Origin: Aliagarivorans taiwanensis DSM 22990
GTDB taxonomy: Bacteria; Pseudomonadota; Gammaproteobacteria; Enterobacterales; Celerinatantimonadaceae
Reading direction: 5' to 3'
Assembly: GCF_000429505.1 (NCBI RefSeq)
Contig: NZ_AUBZ01000010.1
Span: forward strand, 1 to 64,000
DNA: 64,000 bases
Below are positions 25,551 to 34,171 of this stretch, piece after piece (the first letter of the stretch is position 1; each line of letters begins with the position of its first letter). The position numbers and the translations under genes are program-made. Under the pieces are notes generated by a model. The model did no database searches. It saw only the letters and a program-made list of their open reading frames with translations, and was not told the DNA's origin.

Positions 25551-26570
25551 ATGTATCCCTTGAAACGACTCTCGCTGCTTATCGTTACCTTCGTTGTCAG
25601 TTTGGCGCTGTTTATTGTGTGGTTGGCACACAACCTAAATATGGAGCAACAGCATCAGCTTGGGGAAGTTGAACGCGCTAGCGAACTTGCTCATCAGCAG
25701 GCGCTGGAGCTACAACAGCAGCTGAAGTTAACCGAGCAGGCCCTGGTTATTGGCCAAGCAGAGGTGGAACAGCTGCAGCAGGTACTGCGTCAAAGCGAGG
25801 AGCTCAATGCTGAGCTGCAAGAAGAGCTGAGCCTGTATCGCCGGATTATGGCCCCGGAGCAGAGCGCCGGTGGCGCGGTGATTGAGCGCTTCCAGCTGCA
25901 AAAGCAACTGAGTGAGGGCTACTACCGGATGCAGGTCCTGTTGATTCAAGTGGCTCATAAGAAGCGCTGGCTCGATGGCGATGTGGACTTGCTGATCAGC
26001 GGTAGCGAACAAGGCGAGCCACGAGAGTACCGCTTATCGGATCTGCGTGATAGCGGCAGTTTGCCCAGCTTTAAGTTCCGCTATTTTCAGGAACTAAGTA
26101 GTAACTTTAAGCTACCTCAGGGCTTTTTACCGGAGCAGGTTCAGGTGGTGGTCAGCTTCAAGGCTGATAACGCCAGCAAGGTGAACAGATTGACCCTCAA
26201 TCAAGAGTGGCAACCGCTGGCCATCGCCGATGACTACCCGGTCGCAGGCATCGAACTGCTGCCAACACCGGAGTTGGTTTCACAAGAAGCGCAGGAAGAG
26301 GCGGGGGAAGCAGCGCTGCAACAGAGCGAGCTTACCGAGGCCGAAGCGCCAAGCGTCAGCGAGGCGGCCGTACAAGCAGAGGCCCAGTTAGCGCAGGGGG
26401 AGCAGTTAGATCAGGTTGAGAAAGCCACCACGGTTGAGCTGATTGAATCCGATGGCGAGGCGAGTCAAACCGCGCCTTCGGCCACTAGATTGGTGGCGCC
26501 TCAAGGCCAAGGCAGCGGGGCGAACACCACCGATTCCCCCCGAAACACCATGCAGCTAGATAGCAATTAG
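25551..26570 (+). CDS. DUF6776-like membrane-anchored coiled-coil protein
   Basis: Protein of 339 residues. One N-terminal membrane segment (residues about 8-26) is followed by a long Gln/Glu/Leu-rich coiled coil (about 30-105). Then comes a beta-rich domain with the conserved-looking LYRRIMAPE, GYYRMQVLLIQVAHKKRW and FKFRYFQEL blocks of DUF6776, and an acidic low-complexity tail of about 90 residues rich in Glu, Ala and Ser. Topology predicts a periplasmic body. It is often found near erpA in gammaproteobacteria, as here, but no function is established. Confidence 0.75.
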   Translation: MYPLKRLSLLIVTFVVSLALFIVWLAHNLNMEQQHQLGEVERASELAHQQALELQQQLKLTEQALVIGQAEVEQLQQVLRQSEELNAELQEELSLYRRIMAPEQSAGGAVIERFQLQKQLSEGYYRMQVLLIQVAHKKRWLDGDVDLLISGSEQGEPREYRLSDLRDSGSLPSFKFRYFQELSSNFKLPQGFLPEQVQVVVSFKADNASKVNRLTLNQEWQPLAIADDYPVAGIELLPTPELVSQEAQEEAGEAALQQSELTEAEAPSVSEAAVQAEAQLAQGEQLDQVEKATTVELIESDGEASQTAPSATRLVAPQGQGSGANTTDSPRNTMQLDSN

Positions 26571-26713
26571 CCATCGGTATGTTTTGGGCTTGGTTGAACT
26601 GCCGTGCCTATGCAAACTGATCATGCTCAGCAACTCTCACGGTCGGACGAATACTTGAACTAATTAGTCGGGTATTAGATAATGCGGCCATTATTAATCC
26701 GAGGAATCCCATA

Positions 26714-27073
26714 GTGTCAGAGTCAGTAGTAAGCGAAACCAGTGCCTTTCCTATCCAGTTCACCGACGCCGCTGCGCTGCGGGTTAAAGAGCTGATTGCC
26801 GAGGAAGAGAACGACGCGCTGAAGCTGCGAGTGTATGTCACTGGCGGTGGTTGCTCTGGTTTCTCCTATGGCTTCACCTTCGATGAGAAAGTGAATGATG
26901 GTGATACTGTAGTGACCAATCAGGGCGTTGAGATGGTGGTTGACTCCATGAGTCTGCAATACTTGGTGGGCGGCATCGTTGACTTTACCTCAGGCTTGGA
27001 AGGCTCGCGCTTTTTGGTCAACAACCCCAACGCTAGCACTACCTGTGGTTGTGGCTCTTCGTTCAGTATCTAA
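26714..27073 (+). CDS. erpA: Iron-sulfur cluster insertion protein ErpA
   Basis: A-type Fe-S carrier of 119 residues with the three ligand cysteines Cys47 (GGGCSGF), Cys111 and Cys113 ([11 protein letters not shown]). ErpA passes [4Fe-4S]/[2Fe-2S] clusters to target proteins such as IspG/IspH and respiratory enzymes. The start is a GTG at 26714 with GAGGA upstream, and the N-terminus fits the family with a short Ser-rich extension. A strong intrinsic terminator follows directly. Confidence 0.97.
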   Translation: MSESVVSETSAFPIQFTDAAALRVKELIAEEENDALKLRVYVTGGGCSGFSYGFTFDEKVNDGDTVVTNQGVEMVVDSMSLQYLVGGIVDFTSGLEGSRFLVNNPNASTTCGCGSSFSI

Positions 27074-27098
27074 CTGGTGAGTCGAAAACCTGCTTTGA

Positions 27099-27124
27099 AA
27101 ACCCGGCCTTAGCCGGGTTTTTTA
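27099..27124 (+). terminator. Intrinsic terminator of erpA
   Basis: AAACCCGGC / GCCGGGTTT, a 9-bp perfect stem with a CTTA loop, running into TTTTTT. Textbook Rho-independent terminator. Confidence 0.93.
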
Positions 27125-27394
27125 TTGCCGTAGCAAAGGGGAGTGAGCGCACTACGCTGTTTGGCTGTACTAATAATTGTACGCTTGGTCAAAAACGGGT
27201 CAAAAAATAGCAAGATATGACAATTAGAGCGCTTACTTTAGGGGTAAAGTAGCCCGTGGTATGCTGCTTCTTTACCAGTTGCACAAATTGGCGACCAATT
27301 AGCGCCGCTCGCAGCGGGTAAAGACTCTCAAATGTAGAAAGATTGGTTTTCACTCTCAGCTTGGCTGTTGGTTTTGGATAAGGATGTTCCACCT
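27125..27394. other. Intergenic region before the RND efflux operon
   Basis: About 270 bases without a convincing gene. It should contain the promoter of the efflux operon; AAGGA at 27380-27384 serves the first gene. No divergent regulator gene and no clear palindrome is present, unlike many RND operons. Confidence 0.5.
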
Positions 27395-28516
27395 ATGTTT
27401 TCGCGTTTTCGACAATTTGTTGCTGTTCGCCCCTACTTGTTTTCGATTGTGATCGTCTTGGCCGTGTGCCTGTGGATGGCCTCTGGCATGGCGCCGGATG
27501 GCAGCAATAATGTGGTTGCAGCAGAGCAAGACGGGAGTGCGAGTGCTCCGCCGCCAACCCGGGTTCAAGTGAGCCAATTCCAAACCGAAACTATCGAAGA
27601 TCAATTGCTACTGTATGGCCACACTGAGGCGCGTCGGGTTAGCGTGATATCTGCCGAGGTCTCCGGTCGCCTGATTGAGTATCTGGTGGACCCGGGCCGC
27701 GAAGTGAAGAAGGGTCAACCGTTGGCGCGTCTCGATGTACAAGATCGCCGTGCGCAATTAGCCCGTGCTCAAGCCTTACTGGCGCAGCGCGAAATTGAAT
27801 ACGAAGGCGTGAAAGCGCTTAACAAACAAGGTTTCCAAGGCAAGGCCAGCCTGGCGCAGGCGCGCGCAGCCTTGGTCGAGGCGCAATCCTCAGTGGAAAA
27901 CCTGCAGTTGGCGATTACCAACACTCAGGTATTGGCACCCTATGACAGCGTGTTTGATGAGCGGATGGTGGAAGAGGGCGCATTCTTAGGCATTGGCGAT
28001 CCAATCCTTAAGCTGGCTGAGACCCGCCGCTTAATCGTTCGCACCGATGTGGCCGAGCGCGATATTCAAAAACTGCGCTTAGGCATGCCAGCTCAGGTAA
28101 CCCTGCTCAATGGTGAAGCGGTAGAGGGCGAAGTGGACTTTATCGCAGCGGTCTCCAATCCCAATACACTGACCTTCCGAGTGGAGGTATTGGTCGAGAA
28201 CCCCGATGCGGCGCTTAAGGCGGGTCTGAGCGCAGAGGTGCGTATCCCTCTTGGTGAACTGCAAGCGCTTAAAGTCACTCCAGCGGTGCTGGCCTTGGAT
28301 GAAGATGGCACCTTGGGAGTAAAAACCGTGGTGGACGAGCGGGTCGCCTTTGTGCCGGCGCAGTTGCTGCGCTCCGAGTCTGATGGCGCTTGGCTGGGGG
28401 GCTTTGACGGTGAGGTAACCATTATTACCCTCGGCCAAGGCTTTGTGCGCCATGGCGATCCGGTTGATGCGGTGCCTTACCAAGGCGCGGCGGCAGCCGA
28501 GGAGCTAAGCCAATGA
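27395..28516 (+). CDS. RND efflux periplasmic adaptor (membrane fusion protein)
   Basis: Protein of 373 residues. N-terminal membrane/signal segment YLFSIVIVLAVCLWMASG, then the lipoyl/barrel-sandwich half motif GRLIEYLVDPGREVKKGQPLARLD, an alpha-hairpin (about 115-165) with ALLAQREIEYEGVKAL, the returning lipoyl half VLAPYDSVFDERMVEEGAFL, and the beta-barrel and membrane-proximal domains. It links the inner-membrane pump to an outer-membrane channel; no TolC-like gene is in the window, so a general TolC is likely used. The last base pairs overlap the pump gene (ATGA), implying coupled translation. ATG 27395 chosen over an upstream in-frame start. Confidence 0.9.
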   Translation: MFSRFRQFVAVRPYLFSIVIVLAVCLWMASGMAPDGSNNVVAAEQDGSASAPPPTRVQVSQFQTETIEDQLLLYGHTEARRVSVISAEVSGRLIEYLVDPGREVKKGQPLARLDVQDRRAQLARAQALLAQREIEYEGVKALNKQGFQGKASLAQARAALVEAQSSVENLQLAITNTQVLAPYDSVFDERMVEEGAFLGIGDPILKLAETRRLIVRTDVAERDIQKLRLGMPAQVTLLNGEAVEGEVDFIAAVSNPNTLTFRVEVLVENPDAALKAGLSAEVRIPLGELQALKVTPAVLALDEDGTLGVKTVVDERVAFVPAQLLRSESDGAWLGGFDGEVTIITLGQGFVRHGDPVDAVPYQGAAAAEELSQ

Positions 28517-31500
28517 AGGCGCTAATCGAAGCGGCGCTTTCGCGTAGCCGAACAGTCATCTCGCTGCTGGTGTTTCTGCTGATCGCCGGGGTGAGCACCT
28601 TTATCAGTATTCCCAAAGAGGCTGAGCCAGATATTGAAATCCCGGTTATCTATGTGTCGATGGCCCACGATGGGATCTCGCCGCAAGATGCTGAGCGCCT
28701 GCTGATCCGCCCCATGGAGCAGGCACTTCAATCGCTGGAAGGCCTCAAAGAGATGACGGCAACCGCCGCCGAAGGCCATGGCTCGGTAGTGCTGGAGTTT
28801 GAAGTCGGCGTACCGCTGAGTGAGGCGATGGCCGATGTGCGCGCCAAAGTTGACGAAGCCAAGCCCAAGCTGCCAGATGGCGGTGAAGAGCCGGAGGTGC
28901 ATCAAGTCACCTTAGCCAGCGAACAGCCGGCGATTACCGTGCTGCTATATGGTGAGCTGCCACTGCGCGCCTTACTGACCGCAGCCCGTGAGCTGCGTGA
29001 TGAGATTGAGACCATGCCCGAGGTGCTGGAGGTGGAGATCGGCGGTGACCGCGATGATTATCTGGAGATCCTGGTCGACCCGATGCTGATGGAGAGCTAC
29101 GGCCTCGACCAGTACGATATCGCCTCATTGATCAGCCGTAACAACCGTTTGGTTACTGCCGGCACCATGGACAGCGGCAGCGGTCGCTACGCCATCAAGG
29201 TTCCGGCGGTGTTCGAGACGGTCAAGGATGTGGTGGACTTGCCGGTGAAAGTGGATGGCGACCGGGTGGTGACCTTTGGTGATGTTGCTACCATTCGCCG
29301 CAGCTTCAAAGATCCCAATACCTACGCGCGGGTAAACGGCCAGCCGACCATCTCCTTGGAGGTGAGTAAGCGCCCCGGCGAGAACTTGATTAACACTATT
29401 GCTCAGGTCAAAGAGCTGGTGAGTCAGGCCAAGACCTTCTGGCCCGAGAGCCTGCAGGTGGGCTATGCCGGTGATACCTCGAAAGATGTGAAGACCATGC
29501 TCTCCGAGCTGCAAAACAACATCCTATCGGCGGTGCTGCTGGTGGTGATCGTGATCATCGCAGTGATGGGCGTACGCTCATCCTTGCTGGTGGGCATTGC
29601 CATCCCGGGCTCGTTTCTGGCGGGGATTGTGCTGCTGGCGGTATCCGGGCTGACCATCAATATGGTGGTGCTGTTCGCGCTGATCATGGCGGTGGGCATG
29701 CTGGTGGATGGCGCCATTGTGGTAACCGAGTTCGCCGACCGACAGATGAGCGAGGGCGTGCCGCGTCACCAAGCCTATGCCAATGCGGCCACCCGCATGG
29801 CTTGGCCGATTATCGCCTCAACCGCCACCACCTTGGCAGCCTTTGCGCCTTTGCTGGCGTGGCCGGGTATTGTGGGGCAGTTTATGGGCTACTTGCCACT
29901 GACCTTGATTGCGACCTTGAGTGCCTCGCTGGTGATGGCGCTGATCTTTGTGCCAACTCTTGGCAAAGTGTTTGGCCGCCAGCGTAAGCTAAGCGACAAG
30001 CAGCAGCGACGTTTGGATTTGGCCGAAGAGGGGCGTTGGCAGGAACTTGATGGCTTTACCGGCTTTTATCTGCGCTCATTAAAGCGTGCGGTGCGCATGC
30101 CCTTAGCCGTGTTGCTGTTGGCCATTGTGGGGGCAGTTGGGGTGATCTTCGCCTACGGTACGGCGGGCAAGGGGGTTGAATTCTTCCCCGAGGTTGAGCC
30201 CAACGGCTTTACCATTGTAATGCGCTCCTACGGCGATTTCTCCATTGAAGAGCAGTTGGCGGTGGTTAAGCGAGCCGAAGATCAGATCCTCGACCTGGAC
30301 GATTATGAAACGCTGTACACCGTGGTGGGCGGCGATCAGCTAGGGAGTATTCGGGTCAACCTCAAGGATTGGGACCTGCGTCGTCCGGCCAATGAGATCA
30401 TTGAGGAGATGCGTGAGCGCCTGTCGGTCATCGCCGGCTTGGAGATCGAGTTCCGTAAAGATAAAGCGGGCCCTCCCGGTGGCAAAGATCTGCAAATCGA
30501 GCTCAGCTCGCGCTTCTCTGAACGGCTGCCTGAGATGACCAAAAAGCTGCGGCAGCTGGTGGAGCAAAGCCCGGCCTTTGTGAATATCGAAGACAGCACC
30601 GCCAAACCGGGCATCGAGTGGCAGGTGAAGGTGGATCGCGGCAATGCGTCGCGCTACGGGGCAGATGTTTCGCTGCTGGGTAACTCGCTGCAGTTTATGA
30701 CCAATGGCCTGAAGATTGGCGGCTATCGCCCCGATGATGCCGATGACGAGCTGGACATTCAGGTGCGTTATCCCGAGCAGTACCGCAGCATTGCCCGGCT
30801 CAGCGACTTGCGGGTGAAGACCGCCTACGGCATGGTGCCGATCACCAGCTTTGTGCGCCTTGAGCCACACCAGAAGCAGGACGTGATCAATAAGGTCGAT
30901 GGCAAGCAGGTGCTGACGGTCGGCGCAGATATGGCGCCGGGCTTTAACCTCAGCGTTGAGCTGCCCAAGCTGGAGCAGCAGGCAATGGCCTTGGAGCTAG
31001 ACCCATTGGTGAACATTCGGATCCGCGGTGAAAATGAGGATCAGCAAGAGAGCGAGGTGTTCCTTGAGCAGGCTTTCTTAGTGGCGCTGTTCGCCATGGG
31101 GCTGATCTTGGTGACCCAATTTAACAGCTTCTATCAGGCGGGGCTTATCCTGTCGGCGGTGCTGTTCTCCACCGTTGGGGTATTGCTTGGCCTGCTGATC
31201 GCGCAGCAGCCGTTCGGCTTGATCATGAGTGGAATCGGGGTGATCACCTTGGCGGGGATTGTGGTGAACAACAATATCGTACTTATCGATACCTACAACG
31301 TGTTCCGCAAGCAAGGGATGGACTGTATCGATGCGGTCATGCGCACTGGTGCCCAGCGTTTGCGCCCGGTGATGCTGACCACGGTCACTACGATCTTGGG
31401 CTTGTTGCCGATGGTGCTGGAGCTGAACATCGACCTGTTTAATCGCCTCGTCAGTGTTGGTGCGCCCTCTAGCCAGTGGTGGTCGCAGCTGGCGACTGCG

Positions 31501-31644
31501 GTGGCTGGCGGACTAGCGTTTGCCTCGGTGTTAACTTTGATCCTCACGCCCTGCTTATTGGTTCTGGGCAATCGTATGCATCACTTCGGTGAACGGCGCA
31601 GGCGAGGGGCGATAAAGCATCAGGCTTCGCCTGAGTCGGCCTAA
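28513..31644 (+). CDS. RND efflux inner-membrane permease (AcrB superfamily)
   Basis: Trimeric-pump subunit of 1043 residues with the usual 12 membrane helices and two large periplasmic loops. Family signatures include IPKEAEPDIEIPVIYV after helix 1, SSLLVGIAIPGSF and GMLVDGAIVVTEFADRQ in helix 4, and VVNNNIVLIDTYNVFRKQG in helix 10. Aligned by eye to AcrB, Asp407 is kept (Asp399), but Asp408 is Gly400 and Lys940 is Asn919, so the proton relay differs from AcrB. This variant seems typical of a separate clade of RND pumps. Substrates unknown. Second gene of the operon, overlapping the adaptor by 4 bp. Confidence 0.92.
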   Translation: MKALIEAALSRSRTVISLLVFLLIAGVSTFISIPKEAEPDIEIPVIYVSMAHDGISPQDAERLLIRPMEQALQSLEGLKEMTATAAEGHGSVVLEFEVGVPLSEAMADVRAKVDEAKPKLPDGGEEPEVHQVTLASEQPAITVLLYGELPLRALLTAARELRDEIETMPEVLEVEIGGDRDDYLEILVDPMLMESYGLDQYDIASLISRNNRLVTAGTMDSGSGRYAIKVPAVFETVKDVVDLPVKVDGDRVVTFGDVATIRRSFKDPNTYARVNGQPTISLEVSKRPGENLINTIAQVKELVSQAKTFWPESLQVGYAGDTSKDVKTMLSELQNNILSAVLLVVIVIIAVMGVRSSLLVGIAIPGSFLAGIVLLAVSGLTINMVVLFALIMAVGMLVDGAIVVTEFADRQMSEGVPRHQAYANAATRMAWPIIASTATTLAAFAPLLAWPGIVGQFMGYLPLTLIATLSASLVMALIFVPTLGKVFGRQRKLSDKQQRRLDLAEEGRWQELDGFTGFYLRSLKRAVRMPLAVLLLAIVGAVGVIFAYGTAGKGVEFFPEVEPNGFTIVMRSYGDFSIEEQLAVVKRAEDQILDLDDYETLYTVVGGDQLGSIRVNLKDWDLRRPANEIIEEMRERLSVIAGLEIEFRKDKAGPPGGKDLQIELSSRFSERLPEMTKKLRQLVEQSPAFVNIEDSTAKPGIEWQVKVDRGNASRYGADVSLLGNSLQFMTNGLKIGGYRPDDADDELDIQVRYPEQYRSIARLSDLRVKTAYGMVPITSFVRLEPHQKQDVINKVDGKQVLTVGADMAPGFNLSVELPKLEQQAMALELDPLVNIRIRGENEDQQESEVFLEQAFLVALFAMGLILVTQFNSFYQAGLILSAVLFSTVGVLLGLLIAQQPFGLIMSGIGVITLAGIVVNNNIVLIDTYNVFRKQGMDCIDAVMRTGAQRLRPVMLTTVTTILGLLPMVLELNIDLFNRLVSVGAPSSQWWSQLATAVAGGLAFASVLTLILTPCLLVLGNRMHHFGERRRRGAIKHQASPESA

Positions 31645-31938
31645 GCGCGAGTGACTGTCGCAATACTTGGTTAGCCACCATTCTGGTGACAGAACAAGGC
31701 AAGCGTCACGCGTGTTTGATTTGGTGGATGGCTGCCCTTTCGCTGTTAGTTGCGCGAAGGGCAATGCCGATTGTGGCCAGCTAAACAGGGCAAAATTATA
31801 GAACAGTCTGGAGATTATTCCGCTAAGGAGGCGTTTTTATTACCTTACAAGTAAGCCCCATCACACCTTGTCTTTTTTGTCGCTGTCTGCGCGCAATGTT
31901 GTACTAAGCTTTTCTCCAGCCCAGAAGGAGAACTATTT
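31645..31938. other. Intergenic region after the RND operon
   Basis: 294 bases without a gene. A hairpin TGCCCTT / AAGGGCA (31733-31763, extended by CGC/GCG with a bulge) may end the efflux operon, though no T-tract follows. The stretch before the next gene is noticeably AT-richer. Confidence 0.4.
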
Positions 31939-32817
31939 ATGACATTGATATCAATAAGAAATTTTGTCTTCCTATTAGTGTGCTGTATCTCCTTCTCTTC
32001 TCTGGCGTTGGACGTTGTCCGATACAATCCCCCCCACTCTGAGAAAGATAAACGTAATGATTATCCGCTGTCGCTGCTTACCGCTGCGCTGGAGGTGACC
32101 AAAAGCGAGTATGGTGACTACCGGATAGATTTCGCCCCGTTTTTGCTGCAGCGCGAGCGTGCGCTCAAAGAGCTACTGCGCGGTGAAATCATCAATGTTT
32201 ACAACGCTCCCTTTCAAAAGCATTGGGAGGAGACGCTGCCCCCCATCTACTTTCCAATCTTGCGGGGGCTGCTTAACTATCGTTTGCTATTGATTACTCG
32301 GCAAAACGAGTCCCGTTTCTCGGCGTTATCAGATGTCACGCAGTTAAAGAGCTTACGCGCAGGCTTAGGCTCCCAATGGAGCACCACCAAAGTGTTTCGC
32401 GAACTGGAGTACACAGTAGTAACCAGTAACAACTACGACGGGTTGTTTGGCATGTTGCACTACGGGCGCTTTGATTACTTTGTAAGAGGCATTAATGAAG
32501 TGTTCCCTGAGTACCAAGCTTACCGAACTAAGTACCCAAGTATTGTGGTAGAGCAGACCAAAGCACTGTATGTGCCATTACCGATGTTCTTTTTTGTGTC
32601 TCCCCAAGAAGCGAGATTGAAAGAGAGAATCGAAAAAGGGCTCTGGTCGCTCCATGAAAGTGGTGAGCTCAAGCTGCTGTTTGACCAATTCTATGGCGAT
32701 GATATTCGTCAAGCAGGGCTCAAGCACAGGCTACTGTTAACGGTGGGAAACCCTTTTTTAAGCCCTCACCCCATCTACCAGGATAAGTCGTTATGGGTGG
32801 TGCCCGATGAGTACTGA
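31939..32817 (+). CDS. Periplasmic solute-binding-like protein (SBP family 3 type)
   Basis: Protein of 292 residues with an N-terminal signal peptide (residues 1-23, ending SLA). The body has the pattern of amino-acid-type ABC solute-binding proteins: an early VVRYNPP strand, LLRGEIINVYNAPF, then LRAGLGSQWSTTKVFRELEY, and the FDYFVRGINEVFPEY and FFFVSPQEARLKERIEKGL helices near the end. No transporter permease or ATPase lies nearby; such orphan proteins are common in Shewanella-like genomes and may feed sensors. AAGGAG upstream of the ATG. Base composition is more AT-rich than its neighbours. Confidence 0.75.
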   Translation: MTLISIRNFVFLLVCCISFSSLALDVVRYNPPHSEKDKRNDYPLSLLTAALEVTKSEYGDYRIDFAPFLLQRERALKELLRGEIINVYNAPFQKHWEETLPPIYFPILRGLLNYRLLLITRQNESRFSALSDVTQLKSLRAGLGSQWSTTKVFRELEYTVVTSNNYDGLFGMLHYGRFDYFVRGINEVFPEYQAYRTKYPSIVVEQTKALYVPLPMFFFVSPQEARLKERIEKGLWSLHESGELKLLFDQFYGDDIRQAGLKHRLLLTVGNPFLSPHPIYQDKSLWVVPDEY

Positions 32818-33004
32818 CGAAGGATTTGTGATGGCGCGATGATATCAAGAGCGGGAGTGGTGACACAGCCTGCAGCGACTAAGAATGTGGCGTGAAACCC
32901 GACACCCCCCACTCCAGATGAGCGCCGTGCCCCCTCTATCTATGCCCCCCGCGCGGCAGGTATCACCAGCAGAGTGCTAGCTGGGTGTTAGGTTTGAATT
33001 GATT

Positions 33005-33038
33005 CGCAGGAAAACAGACTTAAGCCGCTTTTCCTGCG
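33005..33038 (-). terminator. Probable terminator of ohr
   Basis: CGCAGGAAAA / TTTTCCTGCG, 10-bp perfect arms with a 14-base loop, starting 12 bases beyond the ohr stop codon. Confidence 0.5.
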
Positions 33039-33049
33039 AGTGTGGTCCG

Positions 33050-33472
33050 CTAGACAATGCTCAGTTTCACATCAACGTTGTTACGGGTGGCGTTGGAGTA
33101 GGGGCATACCTGGTGGGCGGTTTCAACCAGTTGCTGCGCGGCTTCACCTTCCAAGCCTGGCAATTTGATGGCCAGGCTCACATCAATGGCGAAGCCAATA
33201 CCTTTGTCGTTCTCGCCGATACCCACTTCAGCGGTCACTTCTGGCTCGTTGCTAAAGCTGATTTTTTGCTGGGCCGCGACAAACTTTAATGCACCGATAA
33301 AGCAGGCTGAGTAACCCGCTGCGAATAGCTGCTCTGGGTTGGTGCCGTCGCCGCCTGCACCACCGAGTTCTTTGGGGGTGCTCAGTTTTACTTGTAGACG
33401 CTGATCGTCAGAGGCTGAGTTGCCTTCACGGCCACCGATCGAGGTGGCTTTGGTGCTGTAGATGGCTTGCAT
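33050..33472 (-). CDS. ohr: Organic hydroperoxide resistance protein
   Basis: Ohr/OsmC-fold thiol peroxidase of 140 residues that reduces organic hydroperoxides. The reactive Cys57 (AAGYSACFIGAL) and resolving Cys123 (HQVCPYSNATRNN) are present, with Arg15 (IGGREG) and Glu47 (NPEQLFA) as the usual partners. The ATG at 33472 is preferred: AGGAGA lies six bases upstream, whereas the in-frame ATG at 33478 would leave no spacing. Downstream of ohrR in the same direction, with two matching palindromes in the gap, so it is probably induced by peroxides through OhrR. Confidence 0.96.
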   Translation of the reverse strand: MQAIYSTKATSIGGREGNSASDDQRLQVKLSTPKELGGAGGDGTNPEQLFAAGYSACFIGALKFVAAQQKISFSNEPEVTAEVGIGENDKGIGFAIDVSLAIKLPGLEGEAAQQLVETAHQVCPYSNATRNNVDVKLSIV

Positions 33473-33499
33473 GATCATTCTCCTGAATTTCAATAAAGT

Positions 33500-33515
33500 G
33501 GTTATTGCGATAACT
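33500..33515. promoter_or_regulatory. Probable OhrR operator, ohr-proximal
   Basis: GGTTATTGCGATAACT, a 16-bp imperfect copy of the palindrome at 33559-33574 (two differences), 28 bp upstream of the ohr ATG. A further half-like TATCTCGATA follows at 33517-33526. Confidence 0.7.
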
Positions 33516-33558
33516 ATATCTCGATAAAAAAGCGGTCTTTGCTGACCGTTGGATATAA

Positions 33559-33574
33559 AGTTATCGCGATAACT
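33559..33574. promoter_or_regulatory. Probable OhrR operator, distal
   Basis: AGTTATCGCGATAACT, a perfect 16-bp palindrome upstream of ohr and downstream of ohrR. Its centre is 59 bp from that of the second copy. AT-rich palindromes of this kind are the known type of OhrR target. Confidence 0.78.
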
Positions 33575-33651
33575 AAATTTGTGCAAGCCAAAAATTGTGT
33601 TTTTTTTGCTCGCTTATTCTTTGGCTTGACTGCAGAGCTCTGGGCTAGGAA

Positions 33652-34086
33652 CTAGCGCTGCAGATTGTGGCGCAGCTTGATCAGGGTTTCTCTAAGTTGA
33701 ATCAGCTCTTGCAGCGGCATACCGCAGGCCTCGGCGACGCATTCTCCTACTTTTGCTGCAGGCAGCCTAAGTGCTTTGCCCTTATCGCTGAGAAAGATGG
33801 CCAGAGCCCGCTCATCGTCGGGGCGGCGCGAGCGAATTACCACGCCGTCTTGCTCTAAGCGCTTGATAACGGGGGTGAGCGCACCGGGCTTTTGACCGAG
33901 TTGCTGGGCGATATCTTTAAGCCCTACGCCATCTTGCTGCCACAGAATCAGCATTACCAAGTACTGCGGGTAGGTCAGGCCTAAGGGTTCGAGCAGCGGC
34001 TTGTACAATTGGGTCATTGCCAAAGAGGTGGAGTATAGAGAGAAGCAAAGCTGTTGCTCCAGTTTTAGCGGGTGTTCAAGGTCCAT
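33652..34086 (-). CDS. ohrR: OhrR, MarR family peroxide-sensing repressor
   Basis: Winged-helix regulator of 144 residues. The sensing cysteine is Cys14 in QQLCFSLYS, and two more cysteines near VGECVAEACGMP offer the second partner expected in two-Cys OhrR proteins. The DNA-binding part is KDIAQQLGQKPGALTPVIKRLEQDG, followed by the RRPDDERA wing. It lies upstream of ohr in the same direction, the usual arrangement. No palindrome of the ohr type is seen before its own ATG, so autoregulation may work through the shared sites or be absent. Confidence 0.92.
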   Translation of the reverse strand: MDLEHPLKLEQQLCFSLYSTSLAMTQLYKPLLEPLGLTYPQYLVMLILWQQDGVGLKDIAQQLGQKPGALTPVIKRLEQDGVVIRSRRPDDERALAIFLSDKGKALRLPAAKVGECVAEACGMPLQELIQLRETLIKLRHNLQR

Positions 34087-34138
34087 AATACAGCCAGTGG
34101 TCGTCGGTAGCTTTATGGTACAGCGCGCAGAGAAGGCA

Positions 34139-34164
34139 GGGAAGCGGCAAAATCTTTGCTTCCC
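34139..34164 (-). terminator. Possible terminator of the M23 endopeptidase gene
   Basis: GGGAAGC / GCTTCCC with a 12-base loop, eight bases after the stop codon on the minus strand. No strong T-tract. Confidence 0.4.
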
Positions 34165-34171
34165 ATTCTTC

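Noticed and set aside
27189-27392. Minus-strand open frame of 67 codons before the efflux operon
   Set aside because: No ribosome site and no recognisable protein pattern; it occupies the expected promoter region.
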